Positions 30,749-38,509 of a stretch of DNA of 64,000 nucleotides are shown here, one piece after another (position 1 is the first letter of the stretch; every line of letters starts with the position of its first letter). The notes under the pieces were generated by a model. It worked only from the letters and a program-made list of their open reading frames with translations. It ran no database searches and was not told where the DNA came from. Made by a program: the position numbers and the translations under genes. Location: NCBI RefSeq assembly GCF_019264445.1, contig NZ_JAHVAB010000078.1:1-64000 (forward strand), given 5' to 3'. Source of the stretch: Hydrogenophaga sp. (GTDB taxonomy: Bacteria > Pseudomonadota > Gammaproteobacteria > Burkholderiales > Burkholderiaceae_C).

Positions 30749-32253
30749 TGACCCGAGCCGCCCGCGTCATTGCTTTCATCGAGCGCCACTGTCTGACTCC
30801 GGACGGTGCGCAGGTGGGCAAGCCCATGCTGCTGGCTGATTTCCAGAAACAGTTCATCCGAGACGTGTACGACAACCCGGCCGGCACGCGCCGCGCCCTG
30901 CTGTCGGTGAGCCGGAAGAACGGGAAAACCGGATTGATCGCGGGCCTGGTGCTGGCGCATCTGGTGGGACCAGAAGCGAAGCAAAACAGCCAGCTTGTAA
31001 GCGGCGCCATGAGCCGGGACCAAGCCGCGCTGGTGTTCAACCTGGCGAGCAAGATGGTGCAGCTCAGCCCCAAGCTGTCGAGCATCGTGCGCGTGGTGCC
31101 GTCCGGCAAGCGCCTGCTGGGCCTGCCCCTCAATACGGAGTACCGCGCCCTTGCTGCAGATGGAAAGACTGCGCACGGCCTGTCCCCCGTGCTGGCGATC
31201 CTCGACGAAATCGGCCAGGTGCGAGGCCCACAGTCCGACTTCGTGGACGCCATCACCACCAGCCAGGGCGCGCACGATGCGCCGCTGCTCATCGCCATCA
31301 GCACGCAGGCCGCCAGCGATGCCGACCTATTCAGCATCTGGCTGGACGACGCCAAGGCATCGAGCGATCCCCGCATCGTGTGCCACCTGTACGCTGCGCC
31401 GGATGGCTGCGACCTGCTGGACGTGGCCGGGTGGAATGCAGCCAACCCCGCGCTGGGGATCTTCCGCAGCGAAATTGATCTGCGCGAGCAGATGGTGCAG
31501 GCCCAGCGCATGCCGAGCATGGAAAACACCGCGCGCAACCTGCTGCTGAATCAGCGTGTGTCGACCGAGAGCCCATTCGTATCGCCGGACGTCTGGAAAT
31601 CCTGCGGTGGGGTGATAACCGTTATCACTGATGGCCCGGTCTATTGCGGCCTGGACCTGTCCGCCCGCACCGATCTGACCGCGCTGGTGATCGTCGGAAA
31701 GATCAATGGCGTGTGGCAAGTGCAGTCGCACTTCTGGACGCCCGAGCAAGGGCTGCTGGAGCGCGCCAAGCGCGATCGCGCACCCTATGACGTGTGGGCG
31801 CGCCAAGGGCTGCTGCACACAACGCCAGGCGCGACCGTGGACTATGAACACGTCGCCGAAGACATGCTGGCGATCCTGGCAGATCTGGACGTACAGGCCG
31901 TGGCCTATGACCGGTGGCGCATCGACCTGTTGCGCAAGGAACTGGACAAGCTTGGAGCCGAAGTGCCGCTGGTGGAGTGGGGACAGGGCTACAAGGACAT
32001 GGCGCCCGCGCTCGATGCGCTCGAAGCCGAGCTGCTCAATGGACGCATCGCGCACGGAATGCACCCGGTGCTGAGCATGTGCGCGGCTAACGCCGTGGTG
32101 ACCAAAGACCCGACCGGCGCGCGCAAGCTCGACAAGAGCAAGGCAACCGGCCGCATTGACGGCATGCAGGCCCTGGCGATGGCCATGGGGGTGGCCGCTC
32201 GCACGGAAGAGATCAGCGATGCCTACAGCGACGGCGCATTCACTTTTGTTTAG
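30748..32253 (+). CDS. Terminase large subunit (ATPase/nuclease)
   Basis: Packaging motor that pumps DNA into the prohead and cuts it. The ATG at 30748 gives 501 residues; a GTG three bases earlier is possible. The Walker A-like motif VSRKNGKT (54-61) is the K-N-G-K-T variant of HK97-type terminases. Walker B is LAILDEIG (149-156, with D153/E154). The RNase H-like nuclease domain has acidic strands YCGLDLSARTDLTAL (about 305) and VAYDRWRIDLL (about 385). It overlaps the terS stop by one base. No portal follows it, because portal, protease and capsid lie upstream. Confidence 0.93.
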   Translation: MTRAARVIAFIERHCLTPDGAQVGKPMLLADFQKQFIRDVYDNPAGTRRALLSVSRKNGKTGLIAGLVLAHLVGPEAKQNSQLVSGAMSRDQAALVFNLASKMVQLSPKLSSIVRVVPSGKRLLGLPLNTEYRALAADGKTAHGLSPVLAILDEIGQVRGPQSDFVDAITTSQGAHDAPLLIAISTQAASDADLFSIWLDDAKASSDPRIVCHLYAAPDGCDLLDVAGWNAANPALGIFRSEIDLREQMVQAQRMPSMENTARNLLLNQRVSTESPFVSPDVWKSCGGVITVITDGPVYCGLDLSARTDLTALVIVGKINGVWQVQSHFWTPEQGLLERAKRDRAPYDVWARQGLLHTTPGATVDYEHVAEDMLAILADLDVQAVAYDRWRIDLLRKELDKLGAEVPLVEWGQGYKDMAPALDALEAELLNGRIAHGMHPVLSMCAANAVVTKDPTGARKLDKSKATGRIDGMQALAMAMGVAARTEEISDAYSDGAFTFV

Positions 32254-32445
32254 TCCCTTGCCAGGAGGGCCGGTAGCCCGGAGAGCCTGGACACGCCTTA
32301 GTCGAGCAGTCGCGTGTCAGAAAAGAAACCTCGACAGCGAGCGGCAGGGTTCACATCGGCGAACGTCTTCGACTGCGGGATGCAGTGGCTGGCGCGGCGT
32401 TAGATTCTTTCACTCTGCGCGGCTCGCACCTTTTGGAGAACACCT

Positions 32446-33138
32446 ATGCTCGCCGTTGGCCCGCTCGCCGTGACACGACATTTGGTTGACTGTCATGTGC
32501 TCACCCTGCCGCGCTTCCCCGCGGCTTGGGTCGAAGAGGTGCGAAGAGACCTGGACGCGGAGCCAGTCAATCAACACTGGCTGGCCGGCATCGATGGCGA
32601 TCTCGCCGCTGCTCGCGCTCGCGGCTTCACCGCGGGCTGCGCTCCGTTCGTGACCTCTGTGGACCCCGACGACCGGATCACGCCGGGCACGTTTGCCGCG
32701 CTGCTGCAGGCCCTGGAAGACAACCCCGGCGCTCCATTCGCATGGGCGGGCGAGCAGATGGTGGACGAGGATCTGAAACCCTGGCGCATCCGTGCGCACG
32801 TCTGGGCCAATGGCTACGAACCCATCCTTCACGTCATGAAGGGTGTCCATGTGCACGGCGTGAAGCTGTACCGCCGCGAGTTCGTGACCCCCATGCTTGA
32901 GCTCATGCGGGCGGGCGGGCCTTGCTGCGAGTTCCTGCTCGACTTGGCCATCGTCAAACCATGGACAAACCCGCCGAGGTCGCACTGGCCAGTGCATGTG
33001 CCCATGGTGGGCCGACTCTGGCGTCAGCACCGGGACAACGGCTTCAGGGACTTCAAGCCGAGCGACTTCGACCGCATGGCTCAGGTGCTGGGCTTCGCTT
33101 CAATGAACGCGGTGCGCGATGCGGTGGCACAGTCCTGA
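32446..33138 (+). CDS. Glycosyltransferase-like cargo protein next to attR (satellite)
   Basis: 230 residues. A GT-A-like pattern is visible: RARGFTAGCAPFVTSVDPDD has a DxD-type nucleotide-sugar/metal motif (D73, D75, D76) after a beta-strand, and later HVHGVKLYRREFV and a Trp/Pro-rich C-terminal half. No signal peptide or membrane helix is clear. GGAGA sits 7 nt before the ATG. A 192-nt gap (32254-32445) separates it from terL, so it may have its own promoter. It occupies the spot where satellites often carry cargo such as surface-modifying or anti-phage genes. Donor and acceptor unknown. Confidence 0.55.
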   Translation: MLAVGPLAVTRHLVDCHVLTLPRFPAAWVEEVRRDLDAEPVNQHWLAGIDGDLAAARARGFTAGCAPFVTSVDPDDRITPGTFAALLQALEDNPGAPFAWAGEQMVDEDLKPWRIRAHVWANGYEPILHVMKGVHVHGVKLYRREFVTPMLELMRAGGPCCEFLLDLAIVKPWTNPPRSHWPVHVPMVGRLWRQHRDNGFRDFKPSDFDRMAQVLGFASMNAVRDAVAQS

Positions 33139-33143
33139 TTCGC

Positions 33144-33167
33144 ATTCTGGCAACAGTCTGGCAACGA
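33144..33167 (+). repeat. Integrase arm-type repeat near attR
   Basis: Two TCTGGCAAC copies (33146-33154 and 33157-33165) spaced 11 bp. The 24-bp block differs at one base from 22190-22213 near attL and has the same orientation. It lies 64 bp inside attR. Confidence 0.55.
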
Positions 33168-33179
33168 TCGGGAAAAGAA

Positions 33180-33210
33180 AAAGCCCGCTACCAATTCAGT
33201 AGCGGGCTTT
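33180..33210. terminator. Rho-independent terminator just inside attR
   Basis: A 12-bp perfect stem (33180-33191 with 33199-33210), a 7-nt loop, and A/T runs on both sides. On the minus strand it follows the reconstituted tRNA-Lys(UUU) and can end its transcript. On the plus strand it can end satellite transcription. Confidence 0.85.
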
Positions 33211-33230
33211 CCAGCTCCCACAAGGGGATT

Positions 33231-33279
33231 TTGGTAGGACGTGGCAGGCTCGAACTGCCGACCAACGGATTAAAAGTCC
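33231..33279 (-). repeat. attR: 49-bp direct repeat forming the 3' part of the intact tRNA-Lys
   Basis: Identical to 22029-22077. Here the repeat joins the chromosomal 5' half of the tRNA so that the gene is complete. The element therefore supplies the tRNA's 3' end, the standard outcome of tRNA-targeting integration. Confidence 0.95.
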
Positions 33280-33307
33280 GCTGCTCTACCAACTGAGCTA
33301 ACGTCCC
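33232..33307 (-). tRNA. tRNA-Lys (anticodon UUU), integration site of the satellite
   Basis: 76 nt including encoded CCA. The 5' GGGACGT pairs with ACGTCCT (one G-U end pair), discriminator A; the D arm AGCTCAGTTGGTAGAGC and anticodon loop CTTTTAA (anticodon TTT) are normal. The 3' 46 nt come from the integrated element. It lies 84 nt downstream of the CUU-reading tRNA-Lys gene, and both are probably one transcript. Confidence 0.97.
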
Positions 33308-33391
33308 ATCAACACTCACTGGCTGCCCGATGGGCAACCACTGCAAACTCGATCTGGTGCAACAGGCACCGGGAAAGCTGACCATCTTCGA

Positions 33392-33467
33392 TGGTGGGGC
33401 GTGAGTGACTCGAACACTCGACCTACGGATTAAGAGTCCGCTGCTCTACCAACTGAGCTAACGCCCC
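33392..33467 (-). tRNA. tRNA-Lys (anticodon CUU)
   Basis: 76 nt including encoded CCA. The acceptor stem GGGGCGT/ACGCCCC is fully paired; anticodon loop CTCTTAA (anticodon CTT). The body is nearly the same as the neighbouring UUU gene apart from acceptor and T arm. It is not interrupted. Its 3' segment differs from the att core at several positions, which explains why the integrase chose the other copy. Confidence 0.97.
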
Positions 33468-33540
33468 CGAGGGGAACTGCGCAACTCCCATCCAAAAAGC
33501 TGAGAGCAAGTCGAATCCGACTACTGCGGCAAGCCTCAAA

Positions 33541-34368
33541 TTATAGCGTCATTGTGGATGCGCTTTGAAGAGGCGCCATTTTTTTTGCACCCGTCGCCAG
33601 CGTGTTCATCACCCATCCTGCGGCGCAAAGTCCAAACGTTGCCGTCACGCTCACGACCGAGCCGTAGCCGTGGCAGTTCAACGACCCGTCCCCCTCATTC
33701 AGTCCACACGATGCGTCAGGCGGTGCCACCGCCTCACGACTGAAAACGCAGGCAACGCCCATTCGCCCGACGCGCGCGGCGCCATGGTGCTTGCGCAGCC
33801 GGTAGCGCAATTGCGCCAGCAACGGATCGTGCGTGGTATCGGCCAGATCCGCCACTTCCACGGCCTGCGCCATCTGCTTGCCCCCCGCCGCTCCCACGCT
33901 CAGCAGCGGCACACGCTGCGTCAGCGCCCAATGCGCCAGTGCCGTCTTGGCACGCACCTGGTCACAAGCGTCGATCACCGCAGCAGGCTTGGTACCGCCA
34001 TCGGGCAAACCCTGCAACATCGCAGGCCAGTTGTCAGGCGTCACAAAGTCGTCAATCACGTCCACCTTGCAATCCGGGTGGAAAAGCGCAATGCGTTCGC
34101 GCATGGCAAGTGCCTTGGCCTGCCCCAGCGTGGGCTCCATCGCATGGATTTGCCGGTTGATGTTCGACTCGGACACATGGTCGAGATCGATCAATGTCAG
34201 TCGGCGCACGCCGCTGCGCGCCAGCGCCTCGACCGCCCACGAGCCTACGCCACCAATACCCACCACCACCACGTGCGCGTCGAAGATGCGCTGCGCACCC
34301 TCCACGCCATAGAGCCGGCGCAAGCCGCCAAAGCGGCGCTCAAACGCCTCGGTCGCGATGGACGTCAC
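33541..34368 (-). CDS. tcdA: tRNA threonylcarbamoyladenosine dehydratase (TcdA/CsdL)
   Basis: E1-like enzyme that dehydrates t6A37 of tRNA to the cyclic form ct6A. 275 residues from the GTG at 34368, which overlaps the transporter stop (GTGA); longer frames upstream only shadow that gene. The ThiF-type nucleotide motif GIGGVG is at 37-42, followed by D61/D63 (TLIDLDHV) and the NINRQ arginine finger segment (69-73). It also has the AAGGKQMAQAVEVADLADT stretch typical of CsdL proteins. No catalytic Cys in the ThiF position is needed for this subfamily. It lies directly upstream of two tRNA genes. Confidence 0.93.
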   Translation of the reverse strand: MTSIATEAFERRFGGLRRLYGVEGAQRIFDAHVVVVGIGGVGSWAVEALARSGVRRLTLIDLDHVSESNINRQIHAMEPTLGQAKALAMRERIALFHPDCKVDVIDDFVTPDNWPAMLQGLPDGGTKPAAVIDACDQVRAKTALAHWALTQRVPLLSVGAAGGKQMAQAVEVADLADTTHDPLLAQLRYRLRKHHGAARVGRMGVACVFSREAVAPPDASCGLNEGDGSLNCHGYGSVVSVTATFGLCAAGWVMNTLATGAKKMAPLQSASTMTL

Positions 34369-35486
34369 TCGCGTTCCAACAACCACATCTGGAAGCGGAA
34401 CCCCGCAATGGCCCCGATCACGATGCCCGCCACAGCGATTGCGCTGGTCAGGCTGAGTGTGGAGAGGCCGGACAGTCCTTGGCCCACGGTACATCCGAGT
34501 GCGGTCACACCGCCAGCGCCCATGCAGGCCGCGCCAGCGATATGCAGCGCGGTGTCCTGCGTGCTGCGAAACCCCTCCCACCGGAAGCTCCCCTCGATCA
34601 GCGCATTTACCAGCGCGCCGATCACCACACCGGCGACGGTTACCACACCGAACGTCATCAGCTTGGAGGTGTCACTGAAAAAGATGACCCAGTCCAGGGC
34701 ATAGGCCATCGGCGCGGTGAAGGTCAGCGACTCCATCCGCCCGGAGTTGGACCCGAGGTACACCGCATCCAGCGTTTCAGGATGCTCACTCACGAAACCC
34801 AGATGCCCGCTCACCCACCACATGGCCACAATCACAAGGCCAATCCCCAAGCCACCCAACACGTTGTTGAAGCTGCGGAAATCGGCGCCAAGCAGCGCCC
34901 ACACCACCAGCGCCCCGCCGACCGCCAGCGCAAGCACCAGGCCGGCGAGAGCGGGGTCCCAGCCGAGGCCACTGGACAACCACATGGGCGCCGCGCCGCC
35001 AGCGGGAATCTCGAACGCCACCTTGTCCACCGTGTTGACACGCAGCACCGCCAGCACGCCGCGCAAGGTGGCGAAAGCGGTGAACCCCATCACGAAGAAC
35101 ACCACCAGAGACTTGAGACTGCCTGCTCCAATGCGAACCAGTGTCTTGCTGCCACACCCTGAGGCCAGCACCATGCCGAAGCCGAACAGCGCACCGCCCA
35201 CGATGGCCGACAGCCAGATGATGCGCCCCGAGGTGTAAATCGACTTGCCGGCGTCGATCCAGCCCAGCCAGGCCATGCCATAAAAGCCCAGCATGGCAAC
35301 GCCGACTGCCATGCCCCACATTCGCATGCGCGTCCAGTCGCCCATGTTGACGATATCGCTGATGGCGCCCATGGTGCAAAAGTGGGTGCGCTGTGCGATG
35401 AAGCCGAAGGCCACGGCCACGGCAAAGGCAGCCCAGAGCACCTGGGTCTGCAGTTTGAGAAAGTCGGCAAGTTCCATGGGCGCCAT
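34365..35486 (-). CDS. YeeE/YedE-family membrane transporter (thiosulfate/sulfur uptake type)
   Basis: Integral membrane protein of 373 residues with about nine helices. The conserved cysteine motifs of YeeE/TsuA-type proteins are present: THFCTMG near residue 36, ASGCGSKTL near 108 and ALGCTVGQGLSG near 330. In TsuA such cysteines pass thiosulfate through the membrane. A partner YeeD/TusA-like gene is not adjacent. ATG 35486 gives the longest helix-preserving start; ATG 35477 is an alternative. It overlaps tcdA by 4 nt, hinting at a shared need for sulfur or tRNA modification. Confidence 0.88.
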   Translation of the reverse strand: MAPMELADFLKLQTQVLWAAFAVAVAFGFIAQRTHFCTMGAISDIVNMGDWTRMRMWGMAVGVAMLGFYGMAWLGWIDAGKSIYTSGRIIWLSAIVGGALFGFGMVLASGCGSKTLVRIGAGSLKSLVVFFVMGFTAFATLRGVLAVLRVNTVDKVAFEIPAGGAAPMWLSSGLGWDPALAGLVLALAVGGALVVWALLGADFRSFNNVLGGLGIGLVIVAMWWVSGHLGFVSEHPETLDAVYLGSNSGRMESLTFTAPMAYALDWVIFFSDTSKLMTFGVVTVAGVVIGALVNALIEGSFRWEGFRSTQDTALHIAGAACMGAGGVTALGCTVGQGLSGLSTLSLTSAIAVAGIVIGAIAGFRFQMWLLERE

Positions 35487-35548
35487 TGTAGGAGGCGGCC
35501 CTGCAGCACCCCGCCCTCAAGGTCTCCATTGCCCGAGGGAGGCCGTTG

Positions 35549-36331
35549 TCAGCGCAAGCGCGCGAGCCTTTCGCGGCCGGCAGCTGCAGCTTCGGAGTTC
35601 GGGTGTGCTTTCACCAGGTCTTCGAGCGTGCGGCGCGAGGCCTTCGGGTCCTTGAGCTCGATCTGGCTGTTGGCCATGGCCAACAGCGCCTCCGGCGTGC
35701 GCATGTGGGTTGGAAACTCCGTCACGAGACGGCGATGGCTTTCCACAGACTCCTTGTAAGCGCGGCTGGCGTACTGCGCATTGCCGAGCCAGTACAACAC
35801 CGAGGGACGGTAGCCGCTGGCCGGATATCGCTGAAGGAAGCTGTTGTAGGCCGCCCCCGCCTGGCCAAACTCGGCCTTGCGCATCAGCTCCATGGCCGCA
35901 TCGAAATCGCGCTTTTCATTGGGCGCCACCGTGAAGCTCTGCCCATCGTGCTCGATGCGCAGGGGCTCCACCTTGCGCAACCGTTCGTCCACGCCCGCCT
36001 GCACGTCCTTCTGCTGGCGCTGCAACTCCGACACCTCGCGGGCCAGCTGCTCGTTCTGCCCACGCATGCGCGCCAGCTCCGCACGCAGTTGCTCGATCTG
36101 GTTGGACAGCTCGAGCAGGCTGCGGCGCGTGGCGGCACTGTTCTCACGGGCCTCGGCATTCGCCGCCGTGGTGGACTGCTGGGTGGCGTCGACCTTCTGG
36201 CGCAGCTCGATGATGGCGCGGCGCGCCTCATCGTCACCGAACAGGGCGTGCGACTGCAGCGGCCACATGGCGGCCAGCGCAAGCGGGCCGCAACCGAGCA
36301 GACGGGAGACAGAACGCATACGGGTTGGCAT
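35549..36331 (-). CDS. cpoB: Cell division coordinator CpoB (YbgF)
   Basis: Periplasmic protein that links the Tol-Pal system to peptidoglycan synthesis during division. From the ATG at 36331: 260 residues with a cleavable signal (MPTRMRSVSRLLGCG...SHALF), an N-terminal trimerising coiled coil (about 35-105, with ELSNQIEQLRAELARMRGQN) and a C-terminal TPR domain of three repeats (from KRDFDAAMELMRKAEFGQAG). A TTG at 36340 is an alternative start. It lies 5 nt after the pal stop and is the last gene of tolB-pal-cpoB. Confidence 0.94.
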   Translation of the reverse strand: MPTRMRSVSRLLGCGPLALAAMWPLQSHALFGDDEARRAIIELRQKVDATQQSTTAANAEARENSAATRRSLLELSNQIEQLRAELARMRGQNEQLAREVSELQRQQKDVQAGVDERLRKVEPLRIEHDGQSFTVAPNEKRDFDAAMELMRKAEFGQAGAAYNSFLQRYPASGYRPSVLYWLGNAQYASRAYKESVESHRRLVTEFPTHMRTPEALLAMANSQIELKDPKASRRTLEDLVKAHPNSEAAAAGRERLARLR

Positions 36332-36336
36332 GGCGC

Positions 36337-36924
36337 TCAACGGTAGGTCAGTTCAACGCGGCGGTTTTTGGCGAAAGCGGCTTCGTCAAGGCCGGTTTGG
36401 GCCGGCTTTTCTTCGCCAAAGCTCACCGCTTCCATTTGCGATTCCGGCACGCCCAGCAGCGACAAGGCTCGGCGCACCGCTTCGGCGCGCTTCTGGCCCA
36501 GTGCCAGGTTGTACTCACGGCCACCGCGCTCGTCGGTGTGACCTTCCAGGTTCACGCGCCGCGTGCGGTTGGCGTTGAGGTAGCGCGCGTTCGCTTCCAG
36601 CGTGGAGGCCGATTCGGGCTTCACTTCAAAGCTGTCGTAGTCGAAGTAAATGACCCGGCTCAAAGCGTTGGGCTGCGCAGAATCCCCGCCGTTGACCGAC
36701 ACGCCGGACACACCGCGAGGATCGACCGCGCCCGATTGCCCGCCCGCACCGGCTGCACCGGCGGCCGAGCCCGTGCGGTCTTCCACCGGCACGTTGTCGA
36801 GCTTGACGCCGGAACTGCAGGCAGCGAGTGTCGCCACGAGGGCCGCACCGGCGACCCAACGCAACCAGCGCCCACGGGCTCGCTGAGTCGCAGATGAAGC
36901 TTGGGAAAAATGGTTGTTCAACAT
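36337..36924 (-). CDS. pal: Peptidoglycan-associated lipoprotein Pal
   Basis: Outer-membrane lipoprotein that binds peptidoglycan and TolB. 195 residues from the ATG at 36924, with AAAGGAA 7 nt upstream; the frame extends upstream without signal character. The lipobox LAAC has its cysteine at residue 36, after an unusually long, basic n-region. The OmpA-like domain (about 85-190) includes YFDYDSFEVKPES, and the peptidoglycan-binding Asp/Arg lie in LEGHTDERGGREYNLALGQK. It is the middle gene of tolB-pal-cpoB. Confidence 0.96.
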   Translation of the reverse strand: MLNNHFSQASSATQRARGRWLRWVAGAALVATLAACSSGVKLDNVPVEDRTGSAAGAAGAGGQSGAVDPRGVSGVSVNGGDSAQPNALSRVIYFDYDSFEVKPESASTLEANARYLNANRTRRVNLEGHTDERGGREYNLALGQKRAEAVRRALSLLGVPESQMEAVSFGEEKPAQTGLDEAAFAKNRRVELTYR

Positions 36925-37000
36925 GGATGATTCCTTTGGAAATGAAAACGGATGAAGGAGGGTCCGCGTCACACGCTGCGCGTGCGCGCAGCAGCGCGGG

Positions 37001-38293
37001 TCACTTGAGGAAGGGACCCCATTCGGGCTCACGGATGTCACCCTGAGCGCCGGCCAGGCGGGTCTTGATGCGACCATCGACGGTGGTCGTCATGAGGGCT
37101 TCCTGCCCCTTGTCTCGGGTGGCGTAAATGATCATGCGGCTGTTGGCCGCGAAGCTGGGGCTCTCGTCGCCGCTGGACTCGCTCAGGGCGGTCACGGCGC
37201 CGCTCGCCACGTCCATCACGTGCAGGCGGAACGCACCGTTGACGCGAGAAATGAATGCCAACCAGCGGCCGTCCGGGCTGGGCGCGGGCGAGATGTTGTA
37301 GTTGCCGGTGAAAGTCAGCCGCTGGGCATTGCCACCCTGCGCGCTCATTCGATACACCTGCGGTGATCCGCCTCGATCGCTCACGAAGTAGATGCTTTTG
37401 CCGTCAGGACTGAACACGGGCTCGGTGTCGATGCTAGCCGACTGGCTCAGCCGCCGCGGCTCTCCGCCGTTGGCGTCCATCACGTAGACCTGGGCATTCC
37501 CGGAGAGCGACAGCGTGGCCACCACCGAACGGCCATCCGGGGACCACGAAGGCGCACTGTTCGAGCCTTTGAAATTGGCCAGAAGGCGGCGTTTGCCGGT
37601 GGCCACGTCATGCGCATAGATGACTGGCTTGCGCGCCTCGAACGACACATACGCGAGTTGCCCGCCTCCCGGCGCCCAGCTCGGCGAAATGATGGGCTCC
37701 GGGCTGGTGAGGGCCGCACGGGCATTCTCGCCGTCGGCGTCAGCCACCCAGAGGTTGTAGCGCGTGCCGGCCTTGGTGACGTAGGCGATGCGCGTGGAGA
37801 ACACCCCTTTGACGCCCGTGATCTTCTCGAACACGTGATCGGCAATGCGGTGGGCTGCAAGGCGCAAGTCTTGTGCGCCCACGGGATAGCTCAGACCGCC
37901 CAGGTCCTGGCCACGCACCACATCCCACAGACGAAAACGGACATCGAAGCGACCATCGGCCAGTCGCGTCACGCTGCCTGTGAGCAGCGAGTCGGAGCCC
38001 CGCTCGCGCCAGGGACCGAGGTCGGGACGCGAGGTCTCGTCGAGGGCGCCGCTGAGCGGGTCCACAAACCGGAACTGCCCGCTTCGCTCCAGGTCGGCGC
38101 GCACGATGGCGGCGACGTTCTCCGAGGCGGCGTCATTGCCACGAAAACCCACCACCGAAAACGGGAACTGTGTCAGACCGACACCTGCCACCTCCACACG
38201 GAATTGCGCGTGGGCAGGGGCCATGGGCAAGGTCAGCAGGGGGAGCGAAGAAACGAGCCCGAGAACGGATCGCCTTTGAAGGGGGGTCTGCAT
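37001..38293 (-). CDS. tolB: Tol-Pal system beta-propeller protein TolB
   Basis: Periplasmic protein of the Tol-Pal envelope machine. From the ATG at 38293: 430 residues with a signal peptide (MQTPLQRRSVLGLVSSLPLL...AHAQF, a twin-arginine-like n-region). An N-terminal alpha/beta domain (FRVEVAGVGLTQFPFSVVGF) is followed by a six-bladed beta-propeller whose blades repeat S-P-D-G-R/K (SWSPDGRSVVATLS, VFSPDGKSIYFVSD, APSPDGRWLAFIS). An ATG at 38317 is an alternative start. Neither start has a strong ribosome site. The gap to pal is 76 nt; tolQRA are not in the window. Confidence 0.95.
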   Translation of the reverse strand: MQTPLQRRSVLGLVSSLPLLTLPMAPAHAQFRVEVAGVGLTQFPFSVVGFRGNDAASENVAAIVRADLERSGQFRFVDPLSGALDETSRPDLGPWRERGSDSLLTGSVTRLADGRFDVRFRLWDVVRGQDLGGLSYPVGAQDLRLAAHRIADHVFEKITGVKGVFSTRIAYVTKAGTRYNLWVADADGENARAALTSPEPIISPSWAPGGGQLAYVSFEARKPVIYAHDVATGKRRLLANFKGSNSAPSWSPDGRSVVATLSLSGNAQVYVMDANGGEPRRLSQSASIDTEPVFSPDGKSIYFVSDRGGSPQVYRMSAQGGNAQRLTFTGNYNISPAPSPDGRWLAFISRVNGAFRLHVMDVASGAVTALSESSGDESPSFAANSRMIIYATRDKGQEALMTTTVDGRIKTRLAGAQGDIREPEWGPFLK

Positions 38294-38509
38294 GTCGTGT
38301 CGAGTCAAATCCAGCATCCTGTGTGTCACTTTTTGTCTTTGGGCACGCCCTTCTGGAGGGCCCCAACCAACCGGCTGATAATAACGGAGGGCTTGTGGCC
38401 CTCCGTGACAAGATGTGTGCGTGGCGCCCTGCGCTTTCCGCATGCGGACTTGATCCCGCTACCGGCATATTGTTCCTGTCATCAGCCAGTTTTCTGAAGT
38501 GACCCGCCT

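Larger units (their letters stand above)
22029..33279 (+). mobile_element. Integrated phage satellite, capsid-forming PICI-like, in tRNA-Lys
   Basis: An 11.2-kb element between perfect 49-bp att repeats. All recognised genes lie on the plus strand: integrase, two tiny genes, an unknown 297-residue protein, AlpA/Xis-like HTH, HTH_39-like protein, winged-helix-like protein, unknown protein, then major capsid, prohead protease, portal, HNH, TerS, TerL and a glycosyltransferase-like cargo gene. No tail, connector, lysis, primase or CI-type repressor gene is seen, and no frame is broken. Capsid plus packaging without tails is the known hallmark of capsid-forming phage-inducible chromosomal islands, which borrow tails from a helper phage. 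A prophage remnant with a deleted tail module is the alternative. Confidence 0.8.

Noticed and set aside
22029-33279. Element considered as a complete prophage
   Set aside because: No tail, tape-measure, connector, lysis or repressor genes; the 11.2-kb length is far below a complete siphovirus genome.
38384-38406. Hairpin (9-bp stem, TTGTG loop) between tolB and msbA considered as terminator or riboswitch
   Set aside because: No T-run on either strand and no conserved riboswitch features; it is only noted as part of the divergent promoter gap.
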